DNA of 64,000 bases, taken from Marasmius tenuissimus. Lineage: Eukaryota > Basidiomycota > Agaricomycetes > Agaricales > Marasmiaceae. Position numbers and translations under genes: made by a program. The notes beneath the pieces are model-generated. The model was given only the letters and a program-made list of their open reading frames with translations, searched no databases and was not told the origin of the DNA. Shown here piece by piece: positions 55,752-64,000 of this stretch (the stretch's first letter is position 1; the number at the start of each line of letters is the position of its first letter). Where the stretch lies: positions 2,356,001-2,420,000 of the forward strand of contig JAQOTA010000050.1 in assembly GCA_029532415.1 (NCBI GenBank), given 5' to 3'.

Positions 55752-56318
55752 ACCACCGCTAACGCACCCTTTCTATACCCAGGCAGTACGGGTCTCCCGA
55801 TTTTGACGTCGTGGTCCCCCGCCTACCCTACTCAAAACCGCAAGAGGCGACGGTTGGTTTTCTTACTATTTAATTTCGGTATTATTCGCGGTTCCAATCT
55901 GGTCGACGAGCGTTTTCTCCCTATGATCTATGACTTATGACCTATGACCCATGATCTTTTCTATCCCTGACGCTTACAAGGCGTTCGCGAAACTTCCCTG
56001 CCCTTTCGACACCATCGGCACAAAGAGGAGGGTTCTTCGTCTTGGCTGTTGTTGCTTGGGGTTCTCTTTCACTTTGGCTTTTGGATAATTCCTATCCCAA
56101 CTACGCTGACAACTTACCTGCACCATCACACTCAGCGGGATTTGAGGACGACTGCAAGGAAAGAAATCTGGCGACGTTGCGAGTGTATCATATGTACATG
56201 TACATAGAATGTAGCCCCAATAAAAGAATGTCTATGTCTACAAGTGAATCAAACTGCAATCAGGACTAATGAGTGTACTAAAATATGTCGAAAATGTATA
56301 GTCATCGCCAGCTTTAGT
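55752..56318. other. 3' regions of convergent genes
   Basis: This lies between the DUF6741-type gene (+) and the nucleoside transporter (-). The only frame of note, 56042-56269, has no motif. Confidence 0.45.
55921..55956 (+). repeat. Short tandem repeat of TATGAYC units
   Basis: About five diverged copies of CTATGAYC/TTATGACC lie about 170 bp downstream of the DUF6741-type gene, probably in its 3' UTR. Confidence 0.6.
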
Positions 56319-57952
56319 TTATGACGTGAAAGGATTGCATTGACAAACCATACTTCGGACGGCAAAGCTTGCAATACTGCCCACAACCAAACCACCAACG
56401 AGGAAGAACTGCGCCACTGTGGCTGCAACATCCACGTCCTCCCGCTGGCCTCTAAGGCGTGGGTTGTGTTCGAGCGATGGTGCAGCCATAATGCACAAGG
56501 TCGAGACATAGCCATTCGAGATTCCGAACGCAAGTAAAATGGACATGAACAGGAAGTCGGAGCTGATGATGGGGGGAGCGTTCGACGTTGACGGACCGCT
56601 AACGTTGCACATGAGGAAGAGGGCGACGAAGATGGTCCGCGCGAGTGAGAGAGCGAGCAGTCGGTATGCGGACCATATTAACAATTTCGGGAAGGAGCAA
56701 AGGTATCTTCCGATGAAATCTCCGGCTCCGAAAACAAGGAAGTGTACCGAAGTAAACAGCAACGGGTGCGTCTTGGGGTTCGTTGGTGTCACGGAGGCGG
56801 TAATAGGTGGGAAGACAGCCTGGTATGTGGAAACGTAAGTAAATTAGGTGACATCTCCAGCCAGCGAAAAGGAAATCACGTACAAGAGTCACTATGAACA
56901 CGTAGCCCACCGCAATCTCATACACAATATTCCTCTTGGAGACTCGTATAATGCTGGCTTTTTCGCTCATTGGATCTGACCGTCCTTCTGAAACTAACGC
57001 CCGAACTTCATCAGCGTTCCCGCCTTCGTGGACCCGGTGCCTATCAACTTCCAAGGATCCAGCGACAGTGTAATACTGTGGCAGTCTTATCAGCCACCAT
57101 TGCGCGGCAGCTGAAGCAAGGAGGAAAATTGTGGACAGCCCAAAGAACAAGAAAGCTGCTCGTTCCTCCGGCCCCCTGTCTCGAGTGGTAGACACGCCAT
57201 TCGGCGTCGCTTCCGAGCCCAGGGACGCAGCAGCACTAAGGACTTGCACCGTGCTCACAGCCACTGCAACTGCTGCCTGTCCTGATAATGTCGACTGCAC
57301 TGCTGAGTGGCCGAATCGCGAGGCCACTGCGATCACAGATGTTTGCAAGTATGATCCAAAGCAAGCCTGTGCAATTCCGTTCAGCAGCACAAAGGCAGTG
57401 AACAAGCCCGGGCTTATTTGCACTAGTGTACTCAAGGTCAACAATAGGCAAAGAGCGGAGAGCCAAAGCAAAGAGGACATTGTTTGACGGGAAGGGGAAG
57501 TCTGTTGTCGTTGCATGAGCTTATTGAGCGATCGTGGACAGGAAGTGTGAGTCTACGCACCTCCTTGGAAGTCAAGGTAGCATGTGTGAGGAAGATGAAG
57601 TTCGAGGCCGTGAAGGTGATGGAAAGATATGAACTGAACGTCGATTGGTAGGGTGAATCTTCCAGTCTCGACAGAAAGTAAGGCGTGGCGGTGATAAGAG
57701 CTATTCAAGAAAAGAGCACTCGTTAGAGATCCGAGTTCAAAGGCCTCAAAACCACCCACCATTCCATGGAAGAAGAACAGCACATCCCAGTACGAAGTAT
57801 ATCCCTTTAATCCGCCCGTCGGCTACAATTGGCTTGGAAGCCTCTTGGTCCTCGTGTTCTAGGTCACTCGGAGCGTCATGGTCATTCAGAATGGGGTTTG
57901 ATGCTACTGGTGCTTGGGGTATAGCATGATACAGTGCCTCCGGTGAAGACAT
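56319..57952 (-). CDS. Equilibrative nucleoside transporter (ENT/SLC29 family)
   Basis: ATG 57952 begins MSSPEALYHAIPQAPVASNP with an acidic cytosolic N-terminus. The first membrane segment is IKGIYFVLGCAVLLPWN, whose LLPWN motif is diagnostic of the ENT family, and ITATPYFLSRL follows. The middle contains FTAFVLLNGIAQACFGSYLQ, TSVIAVASRFGHSAVQSTLS and GQAAVAVAVSTVQVLSAAAS, matching the ENT TM4-TM5 region. A central loop carries SEGRSDPMSEKAS. The C-terminal half has VFPPITASV, HFLVFGAGDFIGRYLCS and LFMSILLAFGISNGYVSTLC, ending CQCNPFTS. These match the family's F-x-x-x-D-x-x-GR signature. It moves nucleosides or nucleobases across membranes without energy input. Eleven membrane segments are expected. 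Confidence 0.88.
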
Positions 57953-58137
57953 GAGAGTAGAGACAGAGTTGAGGGAGTCGCGTGCTTTGACCTGCTCTGA
58001 CTCTATGGCAGATCGCCAAATTGGGCAATAACTTACCCCACGTTTACCAGCATGCTCAAGTCGTAGTACAGGTTCAAAAAAGCATTACTCAAGTGAATTA
58101 AACCGGTCTACACTAAGCCTCTGCGATACGAAAGAGA

Positions 58138-59414
58138 TTACACCACTGTACTCTGAGGTATGAATTGATTGTGCTCCTCCTTCAAGGTCAACGCAGTCAG
58201 TCTAGCTGTCTGTTTCTCCTCCTTCCTCTGTCTCCTGGCGTGCTTTCTCTTGAGAGTAGCTTCGCCTCCACGACGTTGCCATCTAGCCTTTCTAAGTGCC
58301 TTCTTCTCCTCATCGAGTTTCTGATGCCATTTGAAGGTGGCCTCGGCCTTAGCTTCTCCAGCGGTACGGCCATCCAGATGCTGAACCTCCTCTGCAATCA
58401 TACTCTTGAGGAGAGCCTTCTTCTGTATTTGGGAGGACTGCCAGCGTTGCAGCTTCTTCGCGCGTGAGTGGGGGTTGGCAAGCTCCTTAAACAAGAATTG
58501 TTCAACTGCATGTTGCTCGCCGTGTTGTTCCGTGAGGTTATAAACAGAGCGAAGGAAGTCTTTCTCCGAAGGCGTTCTCGGTATCAATCCCTTAAGAGTG
58601 GGACTGAAGGGAGGAGGTTGGTAAGTGACTTTAACTACTTCGTCCTTCGTAGTATCATGTTGCGTCGCTAGACCAACAAGTCAGTCCATAGATGCATGAG
58701 ATAGGCGATGAGGACACATACGGTCTGCGTGAGTGCGAGGTTCCGATTGTGGCCAGGGTACGCTTATGCGTTCGCCTTTGAGGTGAGAAATTGCAGGGGT
58801 GGTTGCTGCTGCAAATCTGTCCCATTGGTAACGTTTCAGGAAGGAGTTCCACACCGGGGGAGAAGTGCCCAGTCGCTTTGCGAACACTCTGAGAGAGTGT
58901 GAGCTCAGTCATAGCAACCACAAAAGAGAGAACGTACGGAAGAGTCTGCGGTGTTGCCTCTCCCTTCTTCGGAGGGAATTCGTACTCTCCCAAAAACAAC
59001 TGACACCTTGAGTAGTGATAGTTTTTATTTTTCCGTTTGATTTGAGCGTCTTGCTGCACGCTCTATATCAGTAAATGACTCGAATGGACGCGTAGTACGA
59101 CTGACCTCTTCGCCCTGCTGGTACTGAAGCCCACGAACATAGACCCTGTTCCTGAGTTTGTTTATTGCCAGAACTTCTCGGAGCGTGCCCTGCGTGTCTC
59201 CAAGCAGTCTAATCTGATCTCCAGGAACTATATTCCACCATTTGATGCGGTCTTTAGTATTCGAAACCTTCTTGCTGAAGACTTTGAGTGTCGGACGGTC
59301 TAACGAACGTCTGAGTTTTTGAGTAACGGGAAGGAGATGTCGGAAGTGAGTCGTCCAGGGTGACTTGGTTACCGCGTTGACAATGTCATGTCTGGTCAAT
59401 CTCTGTAGGGGCAT
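58138..59414 (-). CDS. Mitochondrial large-subunit ribosomal protein uL24m
   Basis: ATG 59414 begins MPLQRLTRHDIVNAVTKSPW, a presequence-like start. The KOW region is WWNIVPGDQIRLLGDTQGTL followed by REVLAINKLRNRVYVRGLQY, typical of L24. Later exons give CQLFLGEYEFPPKKGEATPQ, TLPVFAKRLGTSPPVWNSFL and PRTPSEKDFLRSVYNLTEQH. The C-terminus is a long Lys/Arg-rich extension (KWHQKLDEEKKALRKARWQR, RGGEATLKRKHARRQRKEEK) ending FIPQSTVV at 58138. The C-terminal extension is characteristic of fungal mitochondrial L24 (yeast MRPL40). It binds 23S-type rRNA early in large-subunit assembly. Introns lie near 59046-59110, 58890-58935, 58680-58723 and others. Confidence 0.82.
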
Positions 59415-59720
59415 AACGGACAGAGACTGCCAGTGAGGAAGACGTCGGTCGGGATGGGCGGAAGGGAAAACTGGAATATGTCACGTGCTGGGACAGGATC
59501 TCCCTACGCGAGTGCCGGGCGGCAGTCATCCTCGCTAACACCTCCTGCGAGTAGCTGGGCTTTACTCAGCTCCCTAGTTTCTACAATCCTTGGCGGGAGC
59601 CGCGAAGGGGTTCAGGGTATCACGAACGTTTCTTTCACAAAGCGTAGTCATTATAATTATACAAGCATGGCTATATTACAACAACACGACCGAAAGCAGT
59701 GAAGGGTGCATGCAAAGTGT

Positions 59721-62131
59721 TCACCCAGACGGAGCCTTGGGGAAGCCCCATGCTGTAGTCGACGAGTTTGGATCGTCAGATTCCAAAGTCTAGACACAGT
59801 AAGAGGGATTTAGAGCAATCAAATGCGGGAACGAGGGTAAGCTTACCTCAAGCAACAGACCCAACACCGAATCGACCTCGGAGAGCGGTAGATCCCCGCA
59901 GCCAGTCGCTATTAACTTCCTGTAATCCGCCATTTTCCCACTCGTTCCTGCTTCGGCCTGGAATGTCACTAGTTCATCGAAAAGTTCCTTTCTGCGTTTC
60001 CGATGACGGGTAACGTCTTCCCTCAAAGTGTCGCAAGCACGTTTGAGAGCTTCCGGGTCCTCATGAATATCCGAATAAAGCGCCGTCAGGTCTGAAATGT
60101 CTTCGGACTGCGTGTACGCCTTCCTCTTCGACTTCGGCCTCTCACCCTCACGGGGCTCCCCTTCCGGTTCCTCTTCCTCTACTCGATAAGTTGCTGTAGC
60201 AGGAGTCAAAGCCAAGGTGCCACCAGCCGCGTCCCGTATATTCTTCTCGCGATTCTCCTCGTCCTTGACCCATTTCTCCCATCCCAGACGATATCTACGC
60301 CCCATCCTAGAGTGCAAGTCCGACTCGAGGTTGCCCAGGGTCTGTTGCTTCTCCAACAGGTTATCGGACTGGGACCGCAGAATGGCGACTGTACGCTGGC
60401 TTTCTAATATCTCGGCTTGGATATTGCTCAGCAACGCGTGCGCCTGCGTAGTGTCGCGTTCTTTGTCGCGCAGCTCCTGATCGAAAGAGGAAGCCAGGCT
60501 ATCCAACATGCTCGTCATGTCATTGACGCACCGAGTGCTCGCCCGTTGTCCGGCTACAGAGTAATGGAGGGGCGGGCGATCTCCGTTTGCTGGGGCAAAG
60601 GAGTAACTTCCCGATGCATGGGGAGGTGGAAACGCAACCTGTGCATTTCGGAAGGACATGGCAGCAGCGCGAGAGGTAGGGACTGGGGAGGACCGGAAAC
60701 GCTCGTCCTCAAGGATATAGTCCTCAGTGCTTTTCCCGTCGTTGTTGGTTATTTTGGGGTCTGCCCCATGGTCAATCAAAAGCTTGACCAATCGTTTACT
60801 CCTGCACCTAGCTGCCATAGTCAGGGCCGTCTCCCCGTCGGCATCCTGGAAGTTGATAACATCCGCCAGCTCTTTCGGATAATCAGCCAACCGAGTAAGG
60901 ACGGTCTCCATATAATATCGAGCAGCGTGAGTCTTTCCTTTTGACATGGCGACGTCGATGACATGATGAAATACCGTGCGATTGTAGTTGTCAATGTTCA
61001 ACGTGGACTTGTGTAGGAGCTCGTACAGTTCTGGGAATTTCCGGACATCGTAATTATTGGCAAACATGACGCTTCGCATCAGCGGAGTCTGCCCCCCTTT
61101 GTTGACCTTGTAGATGTCAGCGCCAGCTGTCAGAAGGAGTTTTACGATTCGTATCCGACCCATAGCACAAGCCCAATGGAGAGCGGTGTGCCCGTCATCG
61201 TCGATCGCCATGTCTGGGTTGAAATCAGGAGGGGGCGATATAAGAATCTGAGGAACTTGGTTGGTGTCCGAGATAAAGTACTCCAATATCTGGTCACCAT
61301 AGGCGCGTTCGTCGGTTACCCCATTGAGTGGAGGGCCAATCTCGTAGCCATCGTATGGTAAAGGAGGACGATGTTTACCTTTCCGATGCGAGCCATTTCC
61401 ATACTCTGGATCGGGACTCTGGATCGGAGAAGGCGTACGGGAGCTACTAGATGCTTCAGACGGTGAGGGGGACATCGATCCATCTTCGGAGCCACGAACG
61501 GACAAGGTTTCCTGCTCTGTCTCGGAGTCCTCTGCTACAGGCTGTTTTCGCGAGGACCTGGTATTCACGGCGGTTGCTTCGTTGCGACGAGGGGGTTTGG
61601 GAGCAGCGCTGGAAACGAGATGCCTAGGAGCTAGTGGAGGGCTTTTTGCGGCAGGTTGAAATTCAATGATAGGTTTGAGCAAAGTGTCGCAATTGTATTG
61701 CTTTGCTAGAGCAAGCCCGCGTTCCAAAGGTATCCAAGTTCCTAAAAGATGACGAATCAGCTCAATTCAATGGGTTAGTTGGCCTGAGAGGTACCTTGAT
61801 ATTTTCCGTAGCCTCCTTGTACTTTCTCATGCTCCCCTTTTTGAACTTCACGCTCCAGAACACGAGTTCGCTGCGGTTTGTCAAAACCAGCAACCTTGAG
61901 AATTTGCGTCGCGTTAAGCCAGGCATCCGCACGCCGCCTCATCACTGCTACTCCTTTACACATCCTAAGCGTGTTCACTGGATTAGAATGCGTGTATATC
62001 CGCGTCAAAGACCACCTACATCTCATACACCGGTATTCCACTGTAAGTGGCCTATGATGACGGGTCAAAATGCTGACCTGTGGTAGAAGAGCGAAGATAA
62101 ACCGAACCTTGAAGACCTGATTGTCAGGCAT
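59721..62131 (-). CDS. APSES-domain cell-cycle transcription factor (Mbp1/Res/MBS1-like) with ankyrin repeats
   Basis: ATG 62131 begins MPDNQVFKV; the small 5' exons around SGIPVYEMM are approximate. The APSES (KilA-N) DNA-binding domain follows: [55 protein letters not shown] joined to [21 protein letters not shown] Ser/Pro-rich linker comes next ([20 protein letters not shown]). Ankyrin repeats include [20 protein letters not shown] and [22 protein letters not shown]-terminal coiled coil ([20 protein letters not shown]) precedes the end [26 protein letters not shown] at 59721, after a last intron at about 59790-59845. The family forms MBF/SBF-type complexes that switch on G1/S genes. The DNA-binding core looks intact. 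Confidence 0.87.
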
Positions 62132-62330
62132 TGACGCGGCAAAATATACGCGACAGAAAGTACTCTCAAGGGCTTCTTTGAATGCGATGGAGCTATGGAG
62201 AGAATGTGAAGGAGAAAAGGGCGAAAAGGGGTGGTAGGGGGTGGATTTAGTGTAAGAGGCAACCTTCACACCGTGACACTTAGGAACAGCTGGCCACCAA
62301 CATGGACAAACAAACCTCTTGTTTTCGCTC
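62132..62330. promoter_or_regulatory. Divergent promoter, APSES factor (-) / SAM50 (+)
   Basis: The start codons are only 199 bp apart, so both core promoters lie in this interval. I found no clear TATA box. Confidence 0.5.
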
Positions 62331-64000
62331 ATGGCATCTGACGAGGAGGACCCAAGTTCTCTTTGGACTCTGAAGCCTCCTCTACACAACTCATCTAGCT
62401 CCAGGGATCAGGAACCCATAGAAGTTCAAAAGCTCAGAAAATGGCAAGAGGAACGCGTCGCTAGACGACTACGGGGAGAATACGAATCTGCCGTGTTCCA
62501 CCTCTCCGACTTGGTGAAGTCCATCAATAATGCTGTTCCGGCCTGTACTCACTTTATACTGCAGATCAGCAGCAATATGGCATTGCCTCTTCGTATTGCA
62601 GACGTACGCGTTGAGGGCGCGCACACCACTCGGAGGTCCTTCCTCGGCTTCCTAATTAACCCGCTACTGTCCACCACGCCAAATTCAGGTGACTTGGCAG
62701 CAATATTGCACACCACGAGGTCCATAGGGGATGTTCTCAAAAGAACAGACGTCTTCCATGCAGTAGAGGCTCGCCTGGAACGTGCCAAAGACGCCCTCAG
62801 CTCACCCGAGGCAGTGGATCTGGTATTCAAGACTCGGGAGAAAGGCAGATTCTTCTTAAAGACTTCAACTGAGTTGGGAAATAATGAGGGCAACGCTGTG
62901 AGCTACTTTTATTAATCTGCTGTTGGATGCTCAAACCGCACAGAGTGCTACAGCACGCGTTCGCAATGTTTTCGGCGGTGCAGAGACATTGGAGGCTAGC
63001 ATGTCGCTCGGGACGACCACACGAAGGTCTTTCCATGCCTCGTTTGCTGCCCCGATAACTCCCGACCTCGATACATATGCGGTATTGTCCGCCTTTGGCT
63101 TGCAGAAGGACCTCTCGAGTTTCGCGAGTTGTTCTGAGGCTTTACGAGGTGTCAAGGCGCTTGTCAGGGTGAGCTAGGTCAGCAGTTTCCCATGCCTATC
63201 GTTTGACATTCTGTCCTCAACTGGACTATTAGCACGGCGATTTCGACAGAGGCTTACACGAACTAGCCTACGAAGGAGTACTAAGGAACATCGGTTCACT
63301 CACTCCCACTGCCTCATTCAGGTCTGTTCTTCACCATTCTTGGTGTCATTAAATTCTGAAACCAGAGTCTCTAGCATTCGGGAGGCGGCAGGTCAAACGT
63401 CAAAATCCTCCGTTTCGTATACTTACACCGTCGATACTCGTGACGATCGTATAAGTGCAACTCGTGGATTTTACACCAGATTGGGCCAAGAACTGGCCGG
63501 AATCGGAGGAGGGACGTCTTTCTATAAGGCTGAAACCGAGAATCATATTTCGAGGCCAATCATACCTGGCGTCGTAGGTGTCTTCCGCACGTTGATCACG
63601 TTCTTTCTTGTCATTTATCGAGTTTTCAGTCGCTTTCACTGTCAGCATGCTCAGGACTGTTATGGAGCCTTGGCCACCAGAGCCTCTTTTCCGATCGATT
63701 TCAGCTGGGAGGGCCGCTTACAGTACGCTCATTTAGACAGAACGGTTTGGGACCCCGGGACGGGCGTGAGCAGTCTTCTCATCTTCGCTAGTCACTGCCT
63801 AATGCTAACGATACACAAAAAAACATAGCGGATTCCTTGGGAGGCGACATCTACTGGTCCGCTGGTATGAGCATAATTTCTGACATCCCGACCAAGTCAC
63901 ATTGGCCATTGAAGGCCCATGCCTTCGTTAATGCTGGACGGCTTGATCGAGTCGACAAATGTGCGTCGCTCCCGGTTCTCTCCCCCATATTATTTCTTAC
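62331..64000 (+). CDS. SAM50: SAM50/Tob55-like outer-membrane beta-barrel assembly protein (3' end outside window)
   Basis: ATG 62331 begins [20 protein letters not shown]; the slightly longer frame upstream lacks an ATG. An N-terminal POTRA-like region contains [40 protein letters not shown] and [20 protein letters not shown]. Barrel strands follow: [16 protein letters not shown] joined to [80 protein letters not shown] and [20 protein letters not shown]. The repeated G-x-E-x-ASMS/F-x-F-x-P pattern is typical of SAM50. It inserts beta-barrel proteins in the mitochondrial outer membrane. Introns lie at about 62899-62941, 63168-63231 and 63570-63660. The coding region continues past the right edge. 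Confidence 0.88.

Overview
This window looks like nuclear DNA of a basidiomycete fungus, most likely a wood- or litter-decaying member of the Agaricomycetes. The genes are closely packed on both strands. Most are interrupted by GT-AG introns of about 50-70 bases. They include a mannanase with a fungal-type cellulose-binding module, a GMC oxidoreductase, F-box and BTB-like proteins, an APSES cell-cycle factor and a DUF6741-type protein. All gene models were built by eye from reading frames, splice sites and remembered family motifs. No search was run, so family names are recognition calls.

Layout. 1-3.3 kb: no convincing gene. 3.5-4.2 kb: a C2H2 zinc-finger gene. 4.8-5.1 kb: a hairpin-like inverted repeat. 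5.6-7.7 kb: a secreted GH5-type mannanase (-). 8.8-10.2 kb: an F-box-like gene (+). 10.9-14.2 kb: an OPT-family oligopeptide transporter (-). 16.6-24.7 kb: a mobile-element island. It holds a 920-bp long-inverted-repeat element and, 71 bp further on, a 7.1-kb DNA transposon. The transposon has matching termini, a 6-bp target duplication, an intact six-exon DDE integrase-type transposase and two further genes, one BTB-like and one Cys-rich. 26.1-27.3 kb: an epoxide-hydrolase-like protein. 27.6-34.5 kb: a compact housekeeping block with GPC1, DUF1748, OST2/DAD1, a mitochondrial ribosomal protein of the Fe/Mn-SOD fold, and hexokinase. 35.0-37.8 kb: a tandem pair of secreted alpha/beta hydrolases. 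38.3-39.3 kb: a RING protein followed 8 bp later by an intron-containing tRNA-Val. 39.7-41.4 kb: a Pro-rich coiled-coil protein. 42.2-48.5 kb: a small oxidative/catabolic group made of a GMC oxidase, a dienelactone-hydrolase-like/NTF2 fusion and a divergently transcribed FAD monooxygenase. 48.5-50 kb: repeat-like non-coding DNA. 50.0-50.8 kb: a C2H2 plus RING protein. 52.1-53.8 kb: two tandem NTF2-like proteins. 54.9-55.8 kb: a DUF6741-type protein. 56.3-58.0 kb: an equilibrative nucleoside transporter. 58.1-59.4 kb: mitochondrial uL24m. 59.7-62.1 kb: an APSES (Mbp1/Swi6-like) transcription factor. 62.3 kb to the right edge: SAM50, partial.

How the genes relate. Several neighbours share short bidirectional promoters (GPC1/DUF1748, OST2/mitoribosomal protein, APSES factor/SAM50, DLH-NTF2/FAD monooxygenase). 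The 42-48.5 kb trio could serve extracellular H2O2 production and aromatic turnover, but that is inferred from gene content. The most notable feature is the 7.1-kb transposon with its two accessory genes and the nearby small element with the same termini.
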